34,883 nucleotides of DNA, taken from contig JASHNS010000109.1 of the NCBI GenBank assembly GCA_030041515.1, forward strand, positions 1 through 34,883. The letters run 5' to 3'. This stretch comes from Acidobacteriaceae bacterium (GTDB taxonomy: Bacteria > Acidobacteriota > Terriglobia > Terriglobales > Acidobacteriaceae). Shown piece by piece: positions 15,571 through 23,342 of this stretch. A program made the position numbers and the translations under genes. Under the pieces are notes generated by a model. The model saw nothing but the letters and a program-made list of their open reading frames with translations, had not been told where the DNA came from and did no database searches. The number at the start of each line of letters is the position of its first letter. The first letter of the stretch is position 1.

Positions 15571-16263
15571 CTAAAAGCTCTTCAGCAGCGAACCGGCCAG
15601 AAGATTCCAGCCGTCCACCATCACAAACAGCAAAATCTTCAGCGGCGTCGAGATCACGACCGGCGGCAGCTGGTACATCCCAATCGAAGTTGTGATCGAC
15701 GCCACCACCATGTCCACCAGCAGGAACGGCAGAAACAGCACCGCGCCGATGGCGAATCCCGCTTTCAGTTCGCTCAGCATGTACGCCGGCACCACCACGC
15801 GCATCGGCAGGTCGTCCGGTTTCCCCGGCCGCGTCGTCATCGATGCCGAAACAAACAAAGCGAGATCCTTCTCGCGTGCATAGTGAAGCATGTACGCCTT
15901 CGGCGGCCCGGCGCCGCGCTCGATCGCTTCCCACCCGGAAATCTGGCCCTGCCGGTAAGGTTCCACGGCCTGCTGATCCACCTGCACCAGCACCGGCTGC
16001 ATCAGGAACCAGGTCATCATCAGCCCCAGTCCCATCAGGACCTGGTTCGACGGAGCGGTCTGCGTACCCAGCGCCTGGCGCAGAAAGTGAAAGACCACCA
16101 GCAGGCGCACCATCGGAGTCATCGAAAGCAGGATTGCCGGCACCAGCGTCAACAATGTCAGCGTAAAAACGATCGTCCAGGGAACCTGGTTATTCGTCCC
16201 GAGATTCAGCCCGTTCATGCCGGACGGCGGCCGCGCCACCAGCACCAGCAGCAGCCCGCTCAC
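15571..16263 (-). CDS. fliP: Flagellar export gate protein FliP
   Basis: A 230-residue FliP, the main subunit of the export channel. Conserved blocks are present: FTLTLLTLVPAILLSMTPMV, VFHFLRQALGTQTAPSNQVL, HYAREKDLALFV, LPMRVVVPAYMLSELKAGFA and PPVVISTPLKILLFVMVDGW. The start is a GTG overlapping the fliO-like stop (GTGA). The leader is shorter than the cleaved signal sequence of enteric FliP, so the first hydrophobic stretch may be retained or absent. Confidence 0.96.
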   Translation of the reverse strand: MSGLLLVLVARPPSGMNGLNLGTNNQVPWTIVFTLTLLTLVPAILLSMTPMVRLLVVFHFLRQALGTQTAPSNQVLMGLGLMMTWFLMQPVLVQVDQQAVEPYRQGQISGWEAIERGAGPPKAYMLHYAREKDLALFVSASMTTRPGKPDDLPMRVVVPAYMLSELKAGFAIGAVLFLPFLLVDMVVASITTSIGMYQLPPVVISTPLKILLFVMVDGWNLLAGSLLKSF

Positions 16264-16523
16264 CGGCTCACCCCTTTCCTGCGCGGTTTAGGAGCGACCG
16301 GGGCGCCGAGTTCAAGAACCGGCGACACCACGTCACCGCTCAGAGCCAGCAGCACCTGGCGGCCGCGGCAATTCACCAGCACCAGCGACTTTTTTGCTCC
16401 CAGGCTCAATCGCGCCTCCACACGCAGAGGCGCGGCGGCCGACCGCGTCCCCGTCAGGCCGCGCAGCCACGCCGCTGGCCGTGCCGCCCATCCGGTCCAG
16501 CCCGCCTGCAGAACTCCTTCCAT
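16260..16523 (-). CDS. FliO-like protein without an obvious membrane span
   Basis: An 87-residue protein just upstream of fliP, the usual place for FliO, which helps assemble the FliP ring. Residues 34-70 (RVEARLSLGAKKSLVLVNCR, GRQVLLALSGDVVSPVLEL) match the short beta-rich cytoplasmic domain of FliO. The N-terminus (AGWTGWAARPAAWLRGLTG) is too short and polar for a convincing transmembrane helix, which FliO normally has. It may be a soluble or peripherally attached form. It overlaps fliP by 4 bases. Confidence 0.7.
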   Translation of the reverse strand: MEGVLQAGWTGWAARPAAWLRGLTGTRSAAAPLRVEARLSLGAKKSLVLVNCRGRQVLLALSGDVVSPVLELGAPVAPKPRRKGVSR

Positions 16524-16539
16524 CCCTTTGGCCCTCTCC

Positions 16540-16878
16540 CTATGCCAGCCGCGTGACCCGCACCGCCAGCCTCTGCTCTACCATTTCGAACTCGCCCCAC
16601 AGCAGCAGCGCTCCACCGCAGCGCACGGGCACGTCCTGTGCGTGGTCGTGCACTGTCGTCAGCACCGCGCCTCGTTCCAGGGCCAGCAGGTCCTGCACCC
16701 GCATGCGCTCCACCCGCACCATCACGTGCAGCTCCATGGAGAGCCGGTCCAGACGTGTGTCCCGAGGCTCGGCTTCGGATTCGACCTTTGCGGCATCTTC
16801 TGCCTCGGTCCGCATCAGAGCCGCTGCCGCCCCTGTCGCAACGCTCTTTGTGATCAATTGGATTTCAGGGTCCGGCAT
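16540..16878 (-). CDS. fliN: FliN-family motor switch protein, short form
   Basis: A 112-residue protein with a FliN/SpoA domain at about 46-112: LSMELHVMVRVERMRVQDLL, LERGAVLTTVHDHAQDVPVR, and GEFEMVEQRLAVRVTRLA. The domain end is the ordinary length, but several positions differ from the long form at 8782-9534 (for example TTVHDHAQDVPVRCGG in place of VELDRNVADPVDLIVGG). It starts the export-gate part of the operon, 16 bases before the fliO-like gene. It could form C-ring heterodimers with the other FliN or act in FliH docking. Confidence 0.85.
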   Translation of the reverse strand: MPDPEIQLITKSVATGAAAALMRTEAEDAAKVESEAEPRDTRLDRLSMELHVMVRVERMRVQDLLALERGAVLTTVHDHAQDVPVRCGGALLLWGEFEMVEQRLAVRVTRLA

Positions 16879-16926
16879 GCTCGCTCGCCATCTCTCTCTG
16901 CGAACAAATGCCCTGAATGGAGACAG

Positions 16927-16947
16927 GAATATTAGAAGATTCTCAGA
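16927..16947 (-). promoter_or_regulatory. Recurring TCTGAGA element, copy C (before fliN-short)
   Basis: On the minus strand this 21-base stretch begins TCTGAGAATCTTCTAATAT and matches copy B at 16 of 21 positions. It lies in the 89-base gap between the histidine kinase stop and fliN-short, ending 48 bases before the ATG. TAATAT within it could be a -10 hexamer, which would make this the start of the flagellar transcript. Confidence 0.42.
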
Positions 16948-16967
16948 GTTGCGGCTGCGCTCTGCCT

Positions 16968-18476
16968 CTAAGCCACCGCAGAAGACGCGCTCTTCACCGT
17001 AAACCAGAAGGTCGCGCCCTGCTCCACGGCGCCCTCCGCCCAGATCCGTCCACCGTGCCGGGCGAGAATCCGCTGTACGGTGGCCAGCCCGATCCCGGTC
17101 CCTGGAAACTCGCCCCGGCTGTGCAGCCGATGGAAGGGCCGGAAAAGCTGATCGTTCTGGCTCGGATCGAAGCCCGCCCCGTCGTCGCGCACATAGAACA
17201 GGGTCTCACCGTGGGCCTGCATCATGCCCAGCTCGATGCGTGCGCTCTCGTGGTGCGAGGTGTACTTCCAGGCGTTGCGAATCAGATTATCCAGGGCAAT
17301 CCGCATCAGCCCGCTGTCGGCCTCCACCGGGGCCAGTTCGCCAATGCTGAACTCGACCCGCCGCGTCGGCTCCGCGCTCTGAAGGTCTTCGGCGATCTGG
17401 CGCGCGATCGCCCCCAGGTCCACTGTCTCCTTCCTGAGCGCCACCGTGCTTGCCCGCGAGAGGTTCAGCAGATCGTCAATCAACCCTGCCATGCCACGGG
17501 TGGAATTCCGCAGCTGCTCCAGAATCTCCCGTTGCTGCTCGCCCTGGCCTTCACCCTCCATATGCTGGAGCAGATAGACCATGCCCTGAACTGCATCGAG
17601 GGGCCCGCGCAGGTCGTGCGCTACTGTGTAGGAAAACGCCTCCAGTTCGCGATTGGCGGCGCGCAGCGCCGAGGTGCGCTCCTGGACCCGGAGCTCCAGG
17701 TTGTCGCGCGCCCTGGTCAGAGCTCGATCCTGATCCTGAATCTGCGCCAGCATCTCGTTGAAAGCTTCAATCAGTACCGCGATCTCGTCCTGATCCGCGT
17801 GTGGCCCCGCACGCACCGAATAATCGTGCTCCCGCGAAACGCGCATCGCTGTTTCAGCCAGCGCGATCACGGGCCGCGCAATCAGTCTTCGTGCCGTCGC
17901 GCTGATCAGCAGTGCCGCTCCCATGCAGAACAGCAGAATGACAGCCGCAATCAGCAGACATTGCAGCGCCCTGCGGCTGGTTTCGGTCAGCCGTGCCGCG
18001 ATATAAACAATCCCTTCCTGCTTCCCCTGGAAAATGATGCGATGTGCCAGCAGGACCCGATTGCCCGTCGTCCAGGACTCGTCATTCACACCGCGCGGCA
18101 ACCTGACGGTGGGGGGCGGCTCGGTGATCCCCGCGCGCTCGTAGCTGGCAAAATCCTCTCCGTTGTGATCCACCAGTTTGGCTGCCATGACGTCCGGTGA
18201 ACTGCCCAGCGCGCTCAGCGTCGCCGTGGCGCTGTCCGGATCATCGAACATCAGTGCCGAAACGCTGTTCGCACCCACGATCTGCGCGCTGGTCTGTAAA
18301 TTTCGCACCAGATTGTGCCGGAACGAAACCAGGTCATAGAAAAAGAAGGCCACCAGCGCCAGCAGCAGCACCAGCCCGCTCACCATCAGATTCATGCGCG
18401 TCAGCTTGGCCGAGATACTGCGCGATCCCATCATGCGCGCTGTCAGCCCCGTGGAATCTCCGGAGGTGTGCTTCAC
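16968..18476 (-). CDS. Sensor histidine kinase, CHASE8-like/HAMP, partnered with YfiR
   Basis: A 502-residue membrane kinase. Membrane spans at about 31-48 and 173-193 flank a periplasmic region (60-170) containing VGANSVSALMFDDPDSATAT, the pattern of CHASE8 sensors found in YfiN-type proteins. A HAMP domain (about 195-250), a coiled coil, HisKA with His287 (YTVAHDLRGPL), and an ATPase domain with Asn401, DDGAGFD (431-437) and GTGIGL (459-464) follow, so it should be active. Its ATG overlaps the yfiR-like stop (ATGA). In the known YfiBNR system YfiR restrains a diguanylate cyclase through its periplasmic part; here the output is a kinase instead. No receiver is fused; the orphan receiver at 19388-19753 is a possible partner. 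Confidence 0.9.
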   Translation of the reverse strand: MKHTSGDSTGLTARMMGSRSISAKLTRMNLMVSGLVLLLALVAFFFYDLVSFRHNLVRNLQTSAQIVGANSVSALMFDDPDSATATLSALGSSPDVMAAKLVDHNGEDFASYERAGITEPPPTVRLPRGVNDESWTTGNRVLLAHRIIFQGKQEGIVYIAARLTETSRRALQCLLIAAVILLFCMGAALLISATARRLIARPVIALAETAMRVSREHDYSVRAGPHADQDEIAVLIEAFNEMLAQIQDQDRALTRARDNLELRVQERTSALRAANRELEAFSYTVAHDLRGPLDAVQGMVYLLQHMEGEGQGEQQREILEQLRNSTRGMAGLIDDLLNLSRASTVALRKETVDLGAIARQIAEDLQSAEPTRRVEFSIGELAPVEADSGLMRIALDNLIRNAWKYTSHHESARIELGMMQAHGETLFYVRDDGAGFDPSQNDQLFRPFHRLHSRGEFPGTGIGLATVQRILARHGGRIWAEGAVEQGATFWFTVKSASSAVA

Positions 18477-19081
18477 GGCTGGCCCCCGATCCCCGGATTT
18501 CCTGTGACGTTCATCGCGACCTTCAGCAACTCGGAGCTGAGTTGCAGGCCATTACGGTGGGCGGCGTTCAGGTTCACAGAAAAACGCACGTGATCGCCGG
18601 TAAGAACAAACTGGATGATCCCGCCGCGCGCCAGAAAATCGGGGGCATCGCCCACGGTCAGAACGGGCCTACCCGCAACCGAAGCAAGATACGTGTCCAG
18701 CCAGTCGCGTTCACCGGCACCGAGAAACAGAATCGAACAGCCGCCAGCTTCTGCCGTGCTGTCCAGGCGCTTTACGCTGAGCTGCCGCCCCTGGATCTGC
18801 TCGCCATCGATCATCCGCGCCAAAAACTGATCGACTGAATTCTGCCCGGCGACGCAGAGAACCAATGGGCCCTGCGATGCAGCTGCCGGCCACCGCGCAA
18901 ATTTTCCGAAGTTATAAAGGTACGCAGCCTCCACCTGATCCGGCGAGGGCCGCTCCGCGACAGCACGATCTGTCGGGCTGCCCCCATAGGCCAGAGAGAT
19001 GACCCCGAGCGCCAGCGCCGTGCTCCACCAGCGCACCCGCTTCGTGTTTTCCCTGACCCCGCGCTGTGGCTGCGATCTCAC
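18473..19081 (-). CDS. YfiR-like (DUF4154) periplasmic protein
   Basis: A 202-residue protein of the YfiR/DUF4154 family. A hydrophobic leader (WWSTALALGVISLAYG) suggests export. Hallmarks are VEAAYLYNFGKFARWP (residues 50-65), LVLCVAG, and the C-terminal GGIIQFVLTG and VRFSVNLNAAHRNGLQLSS. It has two cysteines, Cys76 and Cys115, which correspond in spacing to one of the two disulfides of Pseudomonas YfiR; the second pair is missing. The start is a GTG; a later in-frame GTG at codon 16 is possible. It is coupled to the kinase downstream, so it probably restrains or tunes that kinase from the periplasm. Confidence 0.88.
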   Translation of the reverse strand: MRSQPQRGVRENTKRVRWWSTALALGVISLAYGGSPTDRAVAERPSPDQVEAAYLYNFGKFARWPAAASQGPLVLCVAGQNSVDQFLARMIDGEQIQGRQLSVKRLDSTAEAGGCSILFLGAGERDWLDTYLASVAGRPVLTVGDAPDFLARGGIIQFVLTGDHVRFSVNLNAAHRNGLQLSSELLKVAMNVTGNPGIGGQP

Positions 19082-19387
19082 GGCCTGTTCGCTCGCACCT
19101 CGTCAACGTTCAACTGGCCCCCCACAGGCTCGCATTAAGGGCTGTGCCGTCCTGGCGCACGATTTGATGGATGCCTGAAACTCGTAGAGCCGGGTCAAAT
19201 GGAAACTACGCTGTCGACCGCACCATTCGGCGCAAATCACGCCGCACGTGCGCTGCCTGCAAAGCCGCGGCCAAACAGCCCGGCCATCGGCACGTCACCA
19301 GAATTGCTGCTGGACACTCTTTCACGCTTAGATGACGAGCGACGGTCTCGGGGTTGCCCCTGTGCGGCCATTCCCCGGGTGAAATCT
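19082..19387. other. Intergenic region without a recognised gene
   Basis: This 306-base stretch lies between the receiver gene and the yfiR-like gene, both on the minus strand. The short open frames in it have no recognisable motif or ribosome-binding site. It should hold the yfiR-kinase promoter, but I could not pick a convincing -35/-10 pair. Confidence 0.6.
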
Positions 19388-19753
19388 TCATCGTGAAACG
19401 GAGGTCGGCCGCAAAAATGAAGCCAGGGTATTTACCAGTTGGGCGGGCTCTCCTTTTCTCACAAAGGCCTGCACCAGCGGCGCAACGTCCGCGGGCAAAT
19501 CATAGAGATCTGAGAGGACAATGATCGGCGCGTCCGGGTAGCGCCCCCTTACCTGCGCAACTGCTTCCACGGCGGTCAATTGTCCGGCGAGCCGATAATC
19601 CAGCAGCACCAGGTCGGCAGGGCCTTCCGGAAACCCGATACGGTTCGCGGTTACCAGTGCTGGCAAGGCTTCATAGCCCGCGGCCGCCACGATCCACCCG
19701 TAGATCCTCAGATGGGTCGGATCGTCATCGATGATCAGAACATTCGTCGCCAT
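19388..19753 (-). CDS. Stand-alone response regulator receiver domain
   Basis: A 121-residue receiver with no output domain. It has the acidic triplet LIIDDDPTHL near residue 9, a phosphoacceptor Asp in LVLLDYRLAG, Ser in IIVLSDLYD, and Lys in FVRKGEPAQLV. The last is followed by Gly-Glu where Pro is usual. The phosphoacceptor loop (DYRLAGQLTAVEAV) resembles receivers of complex phosphorelays more than CheY. It stands 306 bases upstream of the yfiR-kinase pair on the same strand and could be its phosphate acceptor; that is inference from position. Confidence 0.88.
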   Translation of the reverse strand: MATNVLIIDDDPTHLRIYGWIVAAAGYEALPALVTANRIGFPEGPADLVLLDYRLAGQLTAVEAVAQVRGRYPDAPIIVLSDLYDLPADVAPLVQAFVRKGEPAQLVNTLASFLRPTSVSR

Positions 19754-19929
19754 CGCTCATCGAACGCATCCGTGAGTATTTGCGCTGAGAGTCTGCGCCG
19801 TCGAAGGCGCCCCATGCTGGCCAACGCCGCCTTCAGGCCGTAACTACAGCCAGGGAGACCTCTGCGGTCAAGCCCGCCCCACTGGATTGCGGAGAATCCT
19901 ACCCTCGCCGACAGCGGTTTGCAAATACC

Positions 19930-21432
19930 TTAACTGTGGGATTTCTGGTGATCGAAGTTCTGCGCGTATGTGTCTCCGGGTAGCCCCTCGCGAACCGCAC
20001 GGACGCGCAGCGCAATCGCCTGATCCCGGCTCATCTCTCCACCCAGCGTCACCAGAAAATCGCCACCGCGCGTCGCCATCACCCCAGGATGCAGTTGCGG
20101 ATATCGCTGTCCCAGATCGCGCGCGCGCTGCTCTGCGTCGCTCCGCCGGCGATACGTGTAGACCACCACTCGCCACACCGGCGCTTCAGCCGCTCTCATT
20201 CGAGGTGCAGTCGCGTGGAGCGGCTCCGCCCGCGCCACCACGATGCGCGGCTGCGCGACCGCCACCTTCACCGCCGGCCCGCGATGCAGCCAGCCGTACA
20301 TCATCAGCCCGGTGGCGAGGACAAGTCCCACGGCTGCCCCAACCACCCACAGAGCACCGCGCCGGTGATAATTCCAATTTCCGGGAAGTCCGCGCATCCA
20401 GTGCATGAACCTGCCGAGACGCTCCCGCATCCCGGCGAGGAAGTTCGTTAACGTTCGGTCCTCGTCGTTGAGTTCTTCCTCGTCAACTGCATCCGTCTCT
20501 TCTTTCCACCGCGGGATCAGGGGCAGATCCATCTGCCCTGCTCCCGGTTTCGCGGCAGGGATGACCTCCACGGCTCGCAGGTCCGCCAACATGGGCGCTG
20601 GACGCTTTTCGGCGCCAGCCGCACCCCCCTCCCCTGCCTTCACTTCCTGGGGTTTTCGGATGGCAGAAAGCACGCTCCCCGCCACGCGCATCGGCTCCGC
20701 CGGAGTTCGGGGCACGACCATTTCGCTTGCCTTCACCAGGCGCACCCCGGCGAGCGCAGCCACTTCTTCCACGGTTGCGTTCCCGCTCAAAGCGCGACGC
20801 ACGGCTCGACCCATCGGCTCCGGAACCAATTGCAGAACGGGATCATTCTCGTTGGCCGGAATCCTGCGCGTCAGCGCCTGGGTCACAACGCGCCCTACCC
20901 CGCGCACATCCTCCGCCGCACCGGTTGCGAACCCCTCCAGATGCAGACAGTCGCTGCGCAGCTTGACCGTGTCTCCTGTCGCCAGCACGCTTCCGGCTTC
21001 CACTCGCCCGTGGGTCAGCCGCCGCGCATGGATGGCTGCGAGTCCATTTAGCAGCGAGTTCAGCAGAGGCCGCGCTTCAGAAGGCTCCAAAGCCCGCTCC
21101 CGCAACACTTCCGCCAGATTCTCCTCCGTCGCCTCCATCGCCGCCAGCACAATCGGGGTATCGCTCATCCAGACCAGCCGCGCGTCGCGCACGGTCACCA
21201 CGTTGGGATGACGAATGACGGCGGCCGCGCGCAATCGCGCCAGCAGTTCCTCTTCGTCATTCAGCGTCTCCGTGAGGCTGACAATCGCAGGATTTCCATC
21301 CGGCCCCGTCGCTTCAAACCACGCGTTTCGTCCTTCCGGACGCATCAGACGCCGCAGCCGCCAGCCGCCCGGAAGTTCCCGCCCTTCAAGGTCCGTCCAC
21401 AACATTCCCCGTTCAATACTCGCCGTCGCCAT
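19930..21432 (-). CDS. Pseudokinase with membrane span and C-terminal SPOR domain
   Basis: A 500-residue protein. Residues about 20-230 follow a Ser/Thr-kinase-like fold: RHPNVVTVRDARLVW, LLNSLLNGLAAIHARRLTHG, VEAGSVLATGDTVKLRSD. The catalytic loop reads His-Gly-Arg instead of His-Arg-Asp, no DFG or glycine-rich loop is visible, so it is unlikely to transfer phosphate. A disordered linker follows, then one membrane span at about 360-382 and a C-terminal SPOR domain (about 419-490; VWRVVVYTYRRRSDAEQRAR). SPOR domains bind denuded septal peptidoglycan, so a role at the division site is likely. The ATG at 21432 is preferred to an upstream GTG since GGGAGG lies 5 bases before it. Confidence 0.8.
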   Translation of the reverse strand: MATASIERGMLWTDLEGRELPGGWRLRRLMRPEGRNAWFEATGPDGNPAIVSLTETLNDEEELLARLRAAAVIRHPNVVTVRDARLVWMSDTPIVLAAMEATEENLAEVLRERALEPSEARPLLNSLLNGLAAIHARRLTHGRVEAGSVLATGDTVKLRSDCLHLEGFATGAAEDVRGVGRVVTQALTRRIPANENDPVLQLVPEPMGRAVRRALSGNATVEEVAALAGVRLVKASEMVVPRTPAEPMRVAGSVLSAIRKPQEVKAGEGGAAGAEKRPAPMLADLRAVEVIPAAKPGAGQMDLPLIPRWKEETDAVDEEELNDEDRTLTNFLAGMRERLGRFMHWMRGLPGNWNYHRRGALWVVGAAVGLVLATGLMMYGWLHRGPAVKVAVAQPRIVVARAEPLHATAPRMRAAEAPVWRVVVYTYRRRSDAEQRARDLGQRYPQLHPGVMATRGGDFLVTLGGEMSRDQAIALRVRAVREGLPGDTYAQNFDHQKSHS

Positions 21433-21629
21433 TGCCACCTCCCTGAGTTCGTCCCGTGCCGCCGCTCCTGCTCAGCACCTCCCTCTCCTCATCACTCATT
21501 AGTACACACGGTTTGCGGACAAAATTTCCGCGTCTTTCGGGCGCGAACCTGTTTGGATACCGGCCCCCGCCGTCCGTTGCGACTGGCACCCGGATCGATG
21601 CCCGCTGCAGGGCGAAGAACGGGTAGCCG

Positions 21630-23153
21630 CTATTGGATCGTCAGAACGCTGACGGCAAAAGGGGCAACCGTGAAGGCGGCATCGCTCAGCATGCCGGTGC
21701 GCGGGGGGCCATCGCCAGTCGCAGCATCGACCGTGGCAAAGTTCGCGTGCCCGAATTCGCGGGGCAGCGTGAGCCGGAACGCCATGTCCGCTTTGTTCAC
21801 GATCAGAAGACTGCGGCCACGCGCCGTGGCGTATCCCTGCGCCAACACGCGGCCTGCATCGCCTCCCGCGACGGAAGTTGTCACGAGCCGGTCTCCGGGA
21901 TGGAAGTGATCAACCAGGAGCTTCAGCACCCAGTAGCGCGCGTTTGGCTGGCCGTTGGTGAAATCGATCAGGGAAACACTGGGATACTGCGAAGGATAGC
22001 CGACGAGCTGCGATTCGCCGATCACGTCGACTCCCATCTGCGACAGCTCGACAAAGAGGTAGGCGTAGAGCGCGCCTGCGGCGTTCCAGTAGATTTGCGG
22101 AATCTTCTGCCCCGGCGGTGGTCCGCCTGGATCGAAGGGAAGGATCACTCCCAGTTCGTCGGTGTCGATCTTCGTCGCCGGGGAGAGGCGGTCGCGGATG
22201 GCAAGGATATAGCGGGTGGTCGAGAGAAAGCCATTGGCCTGATCGAAAAACGTGTGCTGCCAGCTGTCAGGACCTTCATCGGACGCCGGCGTCGCGTAGA
22301 AGTGAAAGGAGATGAAGTCCAGCGGAATACCAGGCTGATGGTTGCGCGGATTGAGGAAATATTCGAAGTAACGTGGATTGCCGCCGGGATCGGCCAGAGC
22401 CATTCCGACGAACTTCGTGTCCGGACTGACGCGATGAATCGCGGAGACAATGGCATCGTAGCGGCGCGTGTATTGCTCGGGTGTCGTGTTGTGCTCGGAA
22501 TCGACTTCGTTCAGGACTTCCCAGTACGGAAAGCGGTAGTGGTAGCCGGAGGCATGCCAGCGCCCCAGTTCATCGCGAAATCCGCCTCGCGTATACCAGC
22601 GAACGAGTCTGGCATAGTAGTCGCCGAGTTCCCTGCCTGTGGGATCGCGAAGCTCGGTGCCCTGTGTATAGTCCCAGTCGACCTGATTGGGATCGGCAGG
22701 GTACGAGACAGGCTCTGCAGTCCTGAACATCCAGGCGGGAATCGTGCTGAAGTTCATCACCGTCGAATGTCCCGCCGTCGCTGCCAGAAAGTCCTTCGTG
22801 ACGGGGTCGACGCCGGTAAAGTCCCAGTACGTGCGGTCGGCTGCGGGCGGCTGTAGTTCAGCCACTGCCATTTTGGGATAAGGAAACCACGGAACGTAGC
22901 GCACGTAGTCCGCGCCCAGGGCTTTGAGAGCCGAGAATGCGCCGTCGTGGATCGGCGAGCCGGCCTCGAGCATCGGGTTCACAACCACCTGGAGCGTCGG
23001 CGTTGAGCGGGAGACGCGGACGGTTTGTTGCCATTGAACGGAGATCGTCTGCTGCGCGAAGGACGCCGCACCCTGTGCATCGAGGAGCATAGCTGCGCAA
23101 ACCATGACCGCCAAACTCGGACGCACGCAGAATCTTGCCGGCATAGCGGACAT
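21630..23153 (-). CDS. Secreted clan GH-A glycoside hydrolase
   Basis: A 507-residue enzyme with a signal peptide (about 1-34; hydrophobic LAVMVCAAMLLDAQGAASFA). The (beta/alpha)8 barrel has the clan GH-A acid/base Asn-Glu pair at Asn215-Glu216 (PYWEVLNEVDSEH) and a likely nucleophile Glu333 in KIDTDELGV. FISFHFYATP lies between them. A C-terminal beta domain (about 400-507; RSLLIVNKADMAFRLTLP) follows. It resembles GH39-type enzymes such as beta-xylosidases, but I cannot fix family or substrate. It probably acts on plant or microbial polysaccharide fragments in the periplasm or outside. The ribosome-binding site before the ATG is weak. Confidence 0.8.
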   Translation of the reverse strand: MSAMPARFCVRPSLAVMVCAAMLLDAQGAASFAQQTISVQWQQTVRVSRSTPTLQVVVNPMLEAGSPIHDGAFSALKALGADYVRYVPWFPYPKMAVAELQPPAADRTYWDFTGVDPVTKDFLAATAGHSTVMNFSTIPAWMFRTAEPVSYPADPNQVDWDYTQGTELRDPTGRELGDYYARLVRWYTRGGFRDELGRWHASGYHYRFPYWEVLNEVDSEHNTTPEQYTRRYDAIVSAIHRVSPDTKFVGMALADPGGNPRYFEYFLNPRNHQPGIPLDFISFHFYATPASDEGPDSWQHTFFDQANGFLSTTRYILAIRDRLSPATKIDTDELGVILPFDPGGPPPGQKIPQIYWNAAGALYAYLFVELSQMGVDVIGESQLVGYPSQYPSVSLIDFTNGQPNARYWVLKLLVDHFHPGDRLVTTSVAGGDAGRVLAQGYATARGRSLLIVNKADMAFRLTLPREFGHANFATVDAATGDGPPRTGMLSDAAFTVAPFAVSVLTIQ

Positions 23154-23342
23154 TGTACGAGCGCGGGACGTTGCGCGAGCTAACCGAAAAGGGGCGGCCC
23201 AATCAGCCCGCCGGCTTTCGGATGGCGGCGTGGTCGTGATGTGCGGGCCGGCATGCCAGGCCCATCGAACCTTGTCTCATTCAAAATCAGCCAGGTCCCG
23301 GAATCTCCGTGGCACGTTTTCCTCTGCTACCCTCGTTCCAGC

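Noticed and set aside
19786-19798. A CTGAGAGTCTGC match on the plus strand upstream of the receiver gene
   Set aside because: It is in the opposite orientation relative to the neighbouring gene and does not match beyond the core, so it was not counted as a fourth element.
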